In this document: piece after piece, positions 32,050 to 40,908 of the stretch | How positions within the stretch are numbered: position 1 is the stretch's first letter | Layout: every line of letters starts with the position of its first letter | From: Sulfuricella sp. | GTDB lineage: Bacteria; Pseudomonadota; Gammaproteobacteria; Burkholderiales; Sulfuricellaceae | Assembly: GCA_041651995.1 (NCBI GenBank) | Contig: JBAZID010000011.1 | Coordinates: 23,898 to 87,897 of the forward strand | Length of the DNA: 64,000 nt | Direction: 5' to 3' | Notes under the pieces: generated by a model | The model's input: only the letters and a program-made list of their open reading frames with translations | Told to the model about the DNA's origin: nothing | The model's database searches: none | Made by a program: the position numbers and the translations under genes

Positions 32050-32130
32050 GTGAGGGGTGAGGGGTGAGGGGTGAGGGGTAAAACCACCATGCACCGCTTA
32101 GGCCCATCACTCATCACTCTTCACTCCTTA
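32050..32130. repeat. Heptamer-built palindromic repeat, copy 3
   Basis: Four TGAGGGG units at 32050-32079 face degenerate CACTCAT/CACTCTT/CACTCCT units at 32107-32128 across a loop with CATGCACCG, the sequence also present in copy 2. It fills the gap between glyS and gmhB on the minus strand. Confidence 0.75.
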
Positions 32131-32133
32131 CGA

Positions 32134-34307
32134 TCAAGCTGCAAGTTTGGAAATATCCGCCACCTGGTTCATCAGGCCGCCGAGGGATTTGAGCAGGGCG
32201 AGGCGATTGTTGCGTATCAGCGGTTCATCCACCATCACCATCACGCCGTCGAAAAAGTTGTCCACTGCCTGACGCACGCCTGCCAATTGAGTCAGGGCGC
32301 CGGTGTAGTCCTCGTTCTGGAGCAGGGCCGCGACTTGGGGTGCGAGCTGGTTTACCGCAGCCAGCAGGTCGAGTTCGGCGGCGTCCGTCATCAGTGCCGG
32401 GTCGGCGTCGCCGCTCGGGGCCTCGGTCTTTTTTAGGATGTTCTGAATGCGCTTGTTGGCGGCAGCCAGGGCGGCGGCTTCGGGCAGACCGGCGAAGGTG
32501 CGCACGGCGGCGAGGCGCTTGGGTATGTCGCCCAGGCGCTGCGGACGTTGCGACACTACGGCATCAACTTCCTGCGCCGTGTAGCCTTGCTCGCGCAGGC
32601 TGCCGGCGAGACGGTCGTTAAAGAATTCTAGCAAGTTGCCCAGAACAGGAGAGTTCGCCGGATCAAGGTTTTGAGCGAAGGCCGCCTTGTCAGAGCCACG
32701 AGTGGTTGTGCCAATCTGGTTCTCAATCATTTGATCCATGATCATGCAACATGCACGAAGAAGTTCCTCCATCTTGAGAGGAATATCTCCCTCCATCAGC
32801 ATGCGAATCACGCCCAGTGCATGGCGACGTAGCGCGAATGGGTCCTTGTCACCGGTCGGAATCTGGCCGATGCTGAACATGCCGACCAGCGTTTCCAGCT
32901 TGTCGGCCAGTGCCACGACGGTGCCAACCTGACCGCGCGGCAGGCTGTCGCCAGCAAAGCGCGGCTTGTAGTGATCCTCAATGGCATCGGCGATATCGGT
33001 AGCGAGACCATCATGTAGCGCGTAATAACGGCCCATGATGCCCTGTAGTTCCGGGAATTCGCCGACCATATCGGTCAGCAGGTCTGCCTTGGCGAGTAGC
33101 GCGGCCTGCTCGGCCTGGAGCGCGAGCGCTTCGTCGCCCAGTTGCTGGCCGATGGCCTTGGCGATGGCGCAGACGCGCTGCACGCGTTCACCTTGCGAGC
33201 CGAGTTTGTTGTGATAGACGACCTTGGCCAGGCTCAGCACGCGGGACTCCAGCGTGTTTTTGCGGTCCTGGTCGAAGAAGAACTTGGCATCGGCGAGTCG
33301 CGGGCGCACCACCCGCTCGTTGCCGCCGATCACGGCGCTAGGGTCGGAGGGGCGGATGTTGGACACGATCAGGAACTGGTTGGTCAGCTTGCCTGCCGCG
33401 TCGAGCAGGGGGAAATACTTCTGGTTGGCCTTCATGGTGAGGATCAGGCATTCCTGCGGCACGTCCAGAAATTCCTCCTCGAATTGGCCTGCCAGCACGT
33501 TGGGGCGCTCCACCAGTGCGGTCACCTCGTCCAGCAGGGCATCGTCATCAATCGGCCTCAGGTTGGGGCCGGCCTTGGCGGCGGCATCCTGCAACTGGCG
33601 CACGATGTCGGCGCGGCGTTTTTCAAAGGAGGGAATGACTGCGCCCTCGCTTTCCATCTGGCTCTCGTAACTGTCTGCATCCTGGATCGAAATGGCGGCA
33701 GTAGCGGCCTCGAAGCGGTGACCCCGGGTCATGCGGCCGGAACTCAGGCCAAGGATGGCGAGCGGAACGATGTCCGCGCCGTGCAACGCGACCAGGCCAT
33801 GCGCCGGGCGAACGAAATTGACGGTGCTCCAGCCATCTGCCAGCTGGTAAGTCATCACTTTCGGGATGGGCAGCGCAGCGAGTGCGGCTTCCAGCGCTTG
33901 TTGCAGGCCATTGGCCAGCGTCGCCCCCTGCACTTCGGTATCGAAAAACAAGGCTTCTGCCTTGCCCTCGCCTTCACGCTTGAGCTGGGACACGATTCCA
34001 GCATCCAGTCCCATGCCCGCCAGCCTTTTCAACAATGCCTGGGTGGGCTGGCCATTGGCATCCAGCCCCACGCTCACCGGCATGAGCTTGTGCGATATCG
34101 GCTTGTCGGCCGCCTGAGTAGCGACTTGCGTGATATGCGCCGCCAAACGACGCGGCGAGGCGTAGGGGGTGACGCTCGATTCTTCGCTCGCCAGTCCTTG
34201 TGTCTTGAGAGATTCGAACAGCCTGGTGGAAAAGGCGATGCCCAGTTTTTTGAGCGCCTTGGGCGGCAGTTCTTCGACAAACAGTTCAACCAGAAGATTG
34301 TTCATAT

Positions 34308-34311
<4 letters not shown>
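32134..34311 (-). CDS. glyS: Glycyl-tRNA synthetase beta subunit
   Basis: Large subunit of the bacterial alpha2beta2 enzyme, providing tRNA binding and editing-like domains. 725 residues, slightly above E. coli's 689. The opening NNLLVELFVEELPPKALKKL, the central HD-like region and the anticodon-binding C-terminus (VNQLAPQVAALLQNEDYTGAL, FFDGVMVMVDEPLIRNNRL) are typical. Its ATG overlaps the glyQ stop (ATGA), so subunits are made together. Confidence 0.96.
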
Positions 34312-35225
<914 letters not shown>

Positions 35226-35354
35226 GAAGGAAGGAAGCCGCCAAAAAGCGCTGATTTTACTGTATTTCAGGGGTACGGGGAAATTCCTGCTGAAGCTTGG
35301 AAGAGCCTGTGCATCCAGCTTGAATATATATGGCATTAAGTCCATAATTCGCCC

Positions 35355-35732
35355 ATGAGATGGGCTGTCCTCTTCCACGACGATTTTGCCGCTGAGTTTT
35401 CGCTGCTGGCCGAATCCTTGCAGGACGAACTGCTTGCTCACGCTCTGCTGCTGCGCGATTTCGGCCCCGGCTTGGGGCGTCCGACAGTGGATACGTTGAA
35501 GGGGTCGAGGCACGCTAACATGAAAGAGTTGCGCTTCAGCTGGGCAGGCGAAGTATGGCGCGTTGCCTTTGCCTTCGATCCGGCACGGCAGGCGATTCTG
35601 CTGGTCGGTGGCGACAAGGGCGGCTCGGACCAACGGCGCTTTTACAAACGGCTGATTTCGCTGGCAGACTCGCGGTTTGATGCACATCTGGCCGCAACGG
35701 GCAAGGAGCACAAACATGGCAAGAAATCTTGA
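35355..35732 (+). CDS. HigB/Gp49-type RelE-superfamily toxin
   Basis: 125 residues. LLLRDFGPGLGRPTVDTLKGSRHANMKELRF followed by WRVAFAFDPARQAILLVGGDKGG and FYKRLISLAD is the pattern of phage-derived Gp49/HigB toxins, probably mRNA interferases acting on the ribosome. Toxin comes before antitoxin, as in HigBA modules, and the reading frames overlap by 17 bases. Promoter sequence before it is not clear. Confidence 0.85.
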   Translation: MRWAVLFHDDFAAEFSLLAESLQDELLAHALLLRDFGPGLGRPTVDTLKGSRHANMKELRFSWAGEVWRVAFAFDPARQAILLVGGDKGGSDQRRFYKRLISLADSRFDAHLAATGKEHKHGKKS

Positions 35733-36039
35733 TCACCTGCTGGCCGAACTACCAGCCAAACGCCTGACCGCCATTGAGGCGCGCGCCGGTGAATTGGCGA
35801 CACTGAAAGACTTGCGCCTGGCCGTGGCGCAAACGCAGCAAGATCTCGCTGCCGCGCTGGGCGTGGGGCAAGACACGATTTCACGTTTGGAAAAACGTAG
35901 CGACATGCTGCTCTCCACCTTGCGTCGTTATGTCGAGGCGATGGGTGGCAAGCTGGAGCTGGTGGCGCAATTCCCCAACCGTCCGCCAGTAGTCATTGAC
36001 CATCTGGCTCCGGAAAGCAGCCCGCGTAGGGCGCAATAA
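35716..36039 (+). CDS. HigA-type helix-turn-helix antitoxin
   Basis: 107 residues from the ATG at 35716. The Cro/C1 helix-turn-helix LRLAVAQTQQDLAAALGVGQDTISRLEKRSD (about residues 36-66) is clear, followed by LSTLRRYVEAMGGKLELVA. It should bind and neutralise the preceding toxin and repress the operon. Its last four codons and stop (CGT AGG GCG CAA TAA) fall inside a REP sequence, so the C-terminus was probably changed when the neighbouring element arrived. Confidence 0.85.
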   Translation: MARNLDHLLAELPAKRLTAIEARAGELATLKDLRLAVAQTQQDLAAALGVGQDTISRLEKRSDMLLSTLRRYVEAMGGKLELVAQFPNRPPVVIDHLAPESSPRRAQ

Positions 36040-36057
36040 CCGAAGGGCATTGCGCCG
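36025..36057 (+). repeat. REP sequence, left of the RAYT gene
   Basis: CGTAGGGCGCAATAACCGAA continuing to GGGCATTGCGCCG. It is the reverse complement of the sequence at 36620-36652 in 32 of 33 positions. It covers the end of the antitoxin gene and lies four bases past the transposase stop. Confidence 0.9.
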
Positions 36058-36061
36058 AATG

Positions 36062-36592
36062 TTAATCATCGTAACCCAACCCCCTTTCGTCTCCGCCAGC
36101 CCAATCCGGCGGATAGACACCTTCGGCAACCAGATGGTGAAACGTCGAATAAGGCCAATCGGCTACACGCCTGACCAACCCATGTTTCAACGGGTTGATA
36201 TGCACATAATCCATGTGCGCCCGGTAATCCGCCTCGTCCCGAATCAGGTGTTCCCAATACCGTCGTTGCCAGATGCCTCGCTCGCCCCGGCGGACGCGCA
36301 CGGCGGATAATTTCTCGCCGCGCGGTATCACCTTGGAAAAGCCCATTTTGATCAATCGCCACCGGGTCGCGAAATCCGCATCTTCTGGTGGCAACTCGAT
36401 CACGCAATGCAGGTGGTCGGGCAAAACCACCCAGCCGTGGATGTGGAAAGTGTGGCGTTTACGCACAGCGCGAACAGCTTGCCGCAACAAATCAATATGC
36501 TGCGTGAGCAGGTCGTTTCCGTGCCGTTGCAGCAAATTGACAGTGAAAAAATAAGTTCCGCCCGGATGCCAGGCTCGACGGTAATCAGGCAT
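36062..36592 (-). mobile_element. REP-associated tyrosine transposase (RAYT, Y1_Tnp family)
   Basis: 176-residue HUH nuclease related to IS200/IS605 TnpA. The metal-binding HUH motif is in VVLPDHLHCVIELP and the catalytic tyrosine in MDYVHINPLKHGLV. The family opening YRRAWHPGGTYFFTVNLLQR is present. Such single-copy RAYTs nick and spread REP palindromes rather than moving as insertion sequences. Here 33-bp REP sequences in opposite orientation lie directly on each side (36025-36057 and 36620-36652), giving a unit of about 628 bases. The gene looks intact. Confidence 0.92.
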
Positions 36593-36619
36593 GGGGCGAG
36601 TATCGGGGCATTTGACATG

Positions 36620-36652
36620 CGGCGCAATGCCCTACGGTTATTGCGCCCTACG
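36620..36652 (-). repeat. REP sequence, right of the RAYT gene
   Basis: CGGCGCAATGCCCTACGGTT continuing to ATTGCGCCCTACG; inverted relative to the copy at 36025-36057 with one mismatch. It lies 27 bases upstream of the transposase start. Confidence 0.9.
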
Positions 36653-36711
36653 GGAGCTGCATTTCAGGGAGGCCGGGAATGGGGCGGAGAACCCGCCCCA
36701 TTGGATTAAAC

Positions 36712-37287
36712 CTAGAACAGCGGACGCTTGATGGTGAATGCGCCGCGTAATTGGCCCAGGGTGTAGCCGGTGGCCTTGTCGTGGGGGAACTCTGTTGTCA
36801 GGATATCCTTTGCAGCTTGAGCGCGGACCTCATCCGTGCCGTGGCACTTGAGGCAGACGTCCTGCAGCGGGATCGCTTTCATGTAGCGGAAATATTTGCC
36901 CTGCGGCTCGGTGACGATTTCGGCGAAATCCATGTTGGCCGGGTTTTCCTTTTCCAGGCGCTTGTCAAAATCCACCAGAACTTTCTGTTCCCATGCATCG
37001 GGTGTTCCGAGTAGTGGATTGCGCACTTTCAGCGATACGCGGCTCACGTGCCAGCCGTTCTTGCGTGAGGCTTGGGAGGCGATGGCGGGGGCAATGTCGC
37101 GGCATACCTTGATGGAGGAGGCGGGGCCGTTGGCTTCCATTTCCTTTTTCAGTTCACCGCCCAGCTGAGTGGCAAACTCTTTCACAACCTTGCGGGCTTC
37201 GTCCTGATATTTGGCCATGTCATCGGCCATGACGGGAAAGGCGATGGAAGTGGAAAATGCTGCGGCAACCAGATAGTGCAATTTCAT
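36712..37287 (-). CDS. Periplasmic DUF3365 protein with one c-type haem motif
   Basis: 191 residues. Signal peptide (KLHYLVAAAFSTSIAFPVMA) and a Tll0287-like/DUF3365 domain. One CxxCH haem-attachment motif, CLKCH, lies at 145-149. The haem environment AIPLQDVCLKCHGTDEVR and a second cysteine at 62 (KVCRDIAPAIA) match the family, often sensors or small electron carriers. GGAGC precedes the ATG. Its partner is unknown; flanking genes give no hint. Confidence 0.85.
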   Translation of the reverse strand: MKLHYLVAAAFSTSIAFPVMADDMAKYQDEARKVVKEFATQLGGELKKEMEANGPASSIKVCRDIAPAIASQASRKNGWHVSRVSLKVRNPLLGTPDAWEQKVLVDFDKRLEKENPANMDFAEIVTEPQGKYFRYMKAIPLQDVCLKCHGTDEVRAQAAKDILTTEFPHDKATGYTLGQLRGAFTIKRPLF

Positions 37288-37417
37288 GTTGTGGCTCCTT
37301 CGGTTTGGTTACGCGTATGGCGTCAATGAGGCTTGTCGACCCGGATCAGCCCGGAAATAGATGATCTTTCGATCACGGTTCATTGTATTTGCGTTTGGCT
37401 GGATAGGGAAGCCTGCC

Positions 37418-37687
37418 TCAGTTTTTCGCACTGCTCGCCATGAGCGCATGCTTGGCCGCGCGGTTCAGCTTTTTGAGCGCCGCTTCGCGCCGTGAGGCGG
37501 AAGCGCGGTCGGCGTGGGGCTCGGTATAAACCATCTGCACTGGCAGGCGGGAGCGGGTGTATTTTGAGGCCGTGCCATCGTTATGCGCGCCGAGGCGCTT
37601 GTCCAGATCATTGGTGATGCCGGTGTAAAGCGTGCCGTCGGCGCATTCCAGCAGGTAGCAGAACCAGCTCAACGCCTGAATCGCCAT
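37418..37687 (-). CDS. GIY-YIG nuclease-domain protein
   Basis: 89 residues with the nuclease core YLLECADGTLYTGITNDLDKR, the arginine/lysine region RLGAHNDGTASKYTRSRLP, and the glutamate in SRREAALKKL. Such small, stand-alone YhbQ-like proteins may act in DNA repair or turnover; the target is unknown. The ATG lies 19 bases inside lnt on the same strand, so it is probably read from the lysA-lnt transcript. Confidence 0.9.
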   Translation of the reverse strand: MAIQALSWFCYLLECADGTLYTGITNDLDKRLGAHNDGTASKYTRSRLPVQMVYTEPHADRASASRREAALKKLNRAAKHALMASSAKN

Positions 37688-39159
37688 GTCGCAACGAGCA
37701 GCAAGGCCATCAGCAGCAGCGCGGGCAGATTGCCGAAGCGGACGAAAGGCGTGCTGCCCTGAAAGGCTTGCGCCTGAACTTCCAGAATCGTGGTTGTGAA
37801 AACCGGGGCTTGTTGTTCAACCATCCCGCGTGGGTTGATGATGGCCGTTACGCCGGTATTGGTGGCGCGCAGCATGGTGCGCCCGCTTTCCAGGGCGCGC
37901 ATCTGGGCAATCTGCAGATGTTGCCAGGGGCCGATGGAGTGCCCGAACCAGGCGTCGTTGGTGAGGTTGGCCAGCATGGTTGCCTGTGGCAGCTGGCGGA
38001 TGATTTCCTCGCCGAAAACGTCTTCATAGCAGATGTCCACTGCCAGTTTCAGCCCGGTAACGGACATCGGCTGCTGCACTTCGGCGCCGCGGGAAAAGTC
38101 GGAGAGGGGAATGTGCAGGATATTCAGCACCCAGTCGAGCAGGGGGCGCAGCGGCAGGAACTCGCCAAAGGGGACCAGATGCGATTTGCGGTATGTTTGC
38201 GCCGGTGATGTTCCCAGGCTGAATGCGCTGTTGAAATATTCGGCGGGCGTGCCTGCCTCGGGAACGCCGAATACCACGTCGCCGCCACGCTGCTGCGCCA
38301 ATGTTTTTAGCTGTTCGAGATAGAGCGTGGGCACGTCATCGATGAACATGGGCAGGGCGGTTTCCGGCATGATGATCAGCCGGCCACGGCTCTCTGCCGC
38401 CAGGCGGGCATAGGTGTCCAGCGTGGCACGCGCCTTTTCCGGGCGCCATTTCATATCCTGTTCGATGTTGCCTTGCAGCAGTGAAACGGCCACCGGTTCG
38501 CCGACAGGTTCGACCCATTGCGCCTGGCTGAGCGCCCACCCGGCGCATGGCACGAGAATGAGCGCAGCGGCCGCCCGGCGGCGCTGCTTGCCTGCCGCGA
38601 GGCTGGCCAGCGCCCCGGCACAGATGGCTGTTGCCAGCGAAACGCCATAAACCCCGAGCAGCGGGGCGAAGCCGGACAAGGGGCTGGCCGGGACTTGTGA
38701 ATATCCCACCGCCAGCCAGGGAAAACCGGTCAGGACCCAGCCTCGCGACCATTCGCTCAGGGCCCACAGGGCGGGAATCAGCACCATCAGGCGCAGAGCG
38801 GATGGAGCAGATTTGAAGCGCCCCTGTAGCCCGCCCGCCAGTGCCGGGAAAAGTGCCAGTAATGCGCAGAACAGAGAGGTGGCTGCCACCCCCGCGGCGA
38901 GTGGCATGCCGCCAAAATCATGCAGGCTGACATAAATCCAGCTCACCCCGGTGCCGAAAAACCCCAGGCCGAAAGTGAAGCCTTCGAGGGCGGCCTGCTT
39001 TGCGCTGGTGGCTTTGTGCCAGAGGAAAAAAAGCCCGGCCAGGGCCAGTATGGGCAGCGGAAACCAGTAGAAGGGCGCGAAGCCGAAAACCGCCAGCGCG
39101 CCCAGCGCCGGTGCGAGGATGAAGGTCAGCAGGGAGCGCTGAACTTGTGGCGCGGCCAT
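37669..39159 (-). CDS. lnt: Apolipoprotein N-acyltransferase Lnt
   Basis: Adds the third acyl chain to the N-terminal cysteine of lipoproteins in the inner membrane. About 496 residues: six or so N-terminal membrane segments, then a nitrilase-type periplasmic domain with the catalytic Glu in IMPETALPMF, Lys in YRKSHLVPFGEFLP and Cys in VDICYEDVFGEEI. The ATG at 39159 is preceded by GGTGA at five bases; a GTG at 39168 is the alternative. LptM and other lipoproteins are clients. Starts 19 bases after lysA. Confidence 0.95.
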   Translation of the reverse strand: MAAPQVQRSLLTFILAPALGALAVFGFAPFYWFPLPILALAGLFFLWHKATSAKQAALEGFTFGLGFFGTGVSWIYVSLHDFGGMPLAAGVAATSLFCALLALFPALAGGLQGRFKSAPSALRLMVLIPALWALSEWSRGWVLTGFPWLAVGYSQVPASPLSGFAPLLGVYGVSLATAICAGALASLAAGKQRRRAAAALILVPCAGWALSQAQWVEPVGEPVAVSLLQGNIEQDMKWRPEKARATLDTYARLAAESRGRLIIMPETALPMFIDDVPTLYLEQLKTLAQQRGGDVVFGVPEAGTPAEYFNSAFSLGTSPAQTYRKSHLVPFGEFLPLRPLLDWVLNILHIPLSDFSRGAEVQQPMSVTGLKLAVDICYEDVFGEEIIRQLPQATMLANLTNDAWFGHSIGPWQHLQIAQMRALESGRTMLRATNTGVTAIINPRGMVEQQAPVFTTTILEVQAQAFQGSTPFVRFGNLPALLLMALLLVATWRFRR

Positions 39160-39177
39160 GTTTTTCACCGGAGACGC

Positions 39178-40425
39178 TTATTCCGGGAGCGGTTTTTCGC
39201 TGGCGAAAAGCTGGGCGATCTGCTCGCGTTCGCGTACCAGGTGGATACTGGACCCATCCGCCATGACTTCCGCGGCACGCGGGCGAGTGTTGTAATTGGA
39301 GCTCATGCTCATGCCGTAGGCCCCGGCAGACATGATCGCCAGCAGATCACCCTCGGCCAGCGTCAGGCTGCGGTCGTGACCGAGGAAGTCGCCGCTTTCG
39401 CACACCGGGCCGACGATTTCGTAGTTTTGTGTAGCGCCAGTGGCGGAAACGACCGGCAGGATGGCGTGATAGGCGTCATACAGGGCGGGGCGGGCAAGGT
39501 CATTCATGGCGGCATCGACGATGGCAAAGTTCCTGGTTTCGCCATGCTTCAGGTACTCCACCCGGGTGAGCAGCAAGCCGGCGTTGCCGACCAGGGCGCG
39601 GCCCGGCTCGATGATGATTTTGTGGCGGTGCTTGCCAAGCCGCGCCAACAGGGTTTTTGCATATTCCTCCGGCGATGGCGGGGTTTCGTCCTGATAGCGA
39701 ATGCCTACCCCGCCGCCAAGGTCCAGATGGTGCAGGGCAATGCCGTCCTGCTGGAGGCGGTCAACGAGGTCCAGCACCTTGTCGAGCGCATCGGCGAAAG
39801 GCGAGACTTCGGTGATTTGCGAGCCGATATGGCAATCGATGCCCTGGATGGAAATGTGCGGCAGGGTGCTGGCCAGGCGGTAAAGGCGCGGGGCATCCTG
39901 GTAGGCGACACCAAATTTGTTGCCCTTGAGGCCGGTGGAAATATAGGGATGGGTCTTGGGGTCGACATCGGGGTTGACGCGCAGGCTCACCGGCGCGGTT
40001 TTTCCCAGGCTGCCCGCGACCTGGTTGAGCCGCAGCAGCTCGCTTTCCGATTCGACGTTGAAGCACAGGATGCCGGCTTCGAGGGCTTGGCGCATTTCAC
40101 CCGCCGTCTTGCCCACGCCGGAGAACACCACTTTCCCCGGATTGCCGCCGGCTGCCAATACCCGTTGCAGTTCGCCGCCGGACACAATGTCGAAACCTGC
40201 CCCGAGGCGGGCGAACAGGTTGAGAATGGCCAGGTTGGGATTGGCCTTGACGGCGTAGCACACCAGGTGCGCCCGCTCCGCGAGCGCGTTGTCAAAGGCC
40301 TGGTAGGCCTGGGTCAGCGCAGCGCGGGAATAGACGTAGCAGGGGGTGCCGAATGTAGCGGCGATGTCGTGCAGGGGAACGGATTCGGCGTGCAGTTCGC
40401 CATTGATGCGTTGAAAGGTACTCAT
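39178..40425 (-). CDS. lysA: Diaminopimelate decarboxylase
   Basis: PLP enzyme for the last step of lysine synthesis. 415 residues. The PLP lysine is in CYAVKANPNLAILN at about residue 60; HIGSQI, GGGVGIRYQDE, EPGRALVGNAG and the catalytic CESGDFLG are intact. It overlaps lptM by four bases (ATGA). The lptM-lysA pair, with cyaY divergent, is a conserved group. Confidence 0.97.
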   Translation of the reverse strand: MSTFQRINGELHAESVPLHDIAATFGTPCYVYSRAALTQAYQAFDNALAERAHLVCYAVKANPNLAILNLFARLGAGFDIVSGGELQRVLAAGGNPGKVVFSGVGKTAGEMRQALEAGILCFNVESESELLRLNQVAGSLGKTAPVSLRVNPDVDPKTHPYISTGLKGNKFGVAYQDAPRLYRLASTLPHISIQGIDCHIGSQITEVSPFADALDKVLDLVDRLQQDGIALHHLDLGGGVGIRYQDETPPSPEEYAKTLLARLGKHRHKIIIEPGRALVGNAGLLLTRVEYLKHGETRNFAIVDAAMNDLARPALYDAYHAILPVVSATGATQNYEIVGPVCESGDFLGHDRSLTLAEGDLLAIMSAGAYGMSMSSNYNTRPRAAEVMADGSSIHLVREREQIAQLFASEKPLPE

Positions 40426-40535
40426 TTTTGATCCTGTTGCGGAGCAGCGGGAGGCGGAGGCAGGTAAAGCGGGCCTTTATGGCCGCAGCTGGCGAGCAGC
40501 AGGCCGCACAGAACTAGCATCAAAACAGGCCGCAT
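40422..40535 (-). CDS. lptM: Small lipoprotein LptM (YifL)
   Basis: 37 residues. Signal sequence with a lipobox, LLLASCG, then the family signature CGHKGPLYLPPPP. LptM assists correct disulfide formation in LptD at the outer membrane. The start at 40535 gives a standard-length lipoprotein; the frame runs further upstream but into cyaY sequence on the other strand. Its stop overlaps the lysA start. Its presence fits the reduced cysteine set of LptD in this window. Confidence 0.88.
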   Translation of the reverse strand: MRPVLMLVLCGLLLASCGHKGPLYLPPPPAAPQQDQK

Positions 40536-40587
40536 AGTATTCTTCCTCAGTAATTCAGCACGAAATTTTAACATAACGGTACCACTC

Positions 40588-40905
40588 ATGACCTCAAGCG
40601 AATTCAACCTGTTGGTGGAAACCACTCTGGCTCAAATCGAACAGTCCGTCGAAACGAGTGGCGCGGATATCGATTTTGAAACCACCGCCGGCATCCTCGA
40701 ACTCGAATTTGATAACGGCAGCAAAATCATTATCAATCGCCAGTCCGCCACTCAGGAGCTATGGGTGGCGGCAAAATCCGGAGGTTACCACTATCTCTGG
40801 AAGGACAACGCCTGGCGCAACACGCGCGACGGCAGCGAACTGTTCGCTTCCCTGAGCCGCTATGTGAGCGAGCAGGCGGGAGAAGCGCTGGAACTGAAGC
40901 CCTAG
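40588..40905 (+). CDS. cyaY: Frataxin-like iron-sulfur protein CyaY
   Basis: 105 residues. An acidic first helix (EFNLLVETTLAQIEQSVE, then GADIDFE) and the sheet with GILELEFDNGSKIIINRQ, QELWVAAKSGGYHY, and the final WRNTRDGSELF, as in bacterial frataxins that regulate iron-sulfur cluster assembly. Divergent from lptM-lysA by 52 bases. The next gene starts four bases after its stop, which is unusual company for cyaY. Confidence 0.95.
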   Translation: MTSSEFNLLVETTLAQIEQSVETSGADIDFETTAGILELEFDNGSKIIINRQSATQELWVAAKSGGYHYLWKDNAWRNTRDGSELFASLSRYVSEQAGEALELKP

Positions 40906-40908
40906 CGT

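Noticed and set aside
38920..40431. A 503-codon plus-strand open frame opposite lysA and the start of lnt.
   Set aside because: No motif, no ribosome-binding site of note, and complete overlap with lysA.
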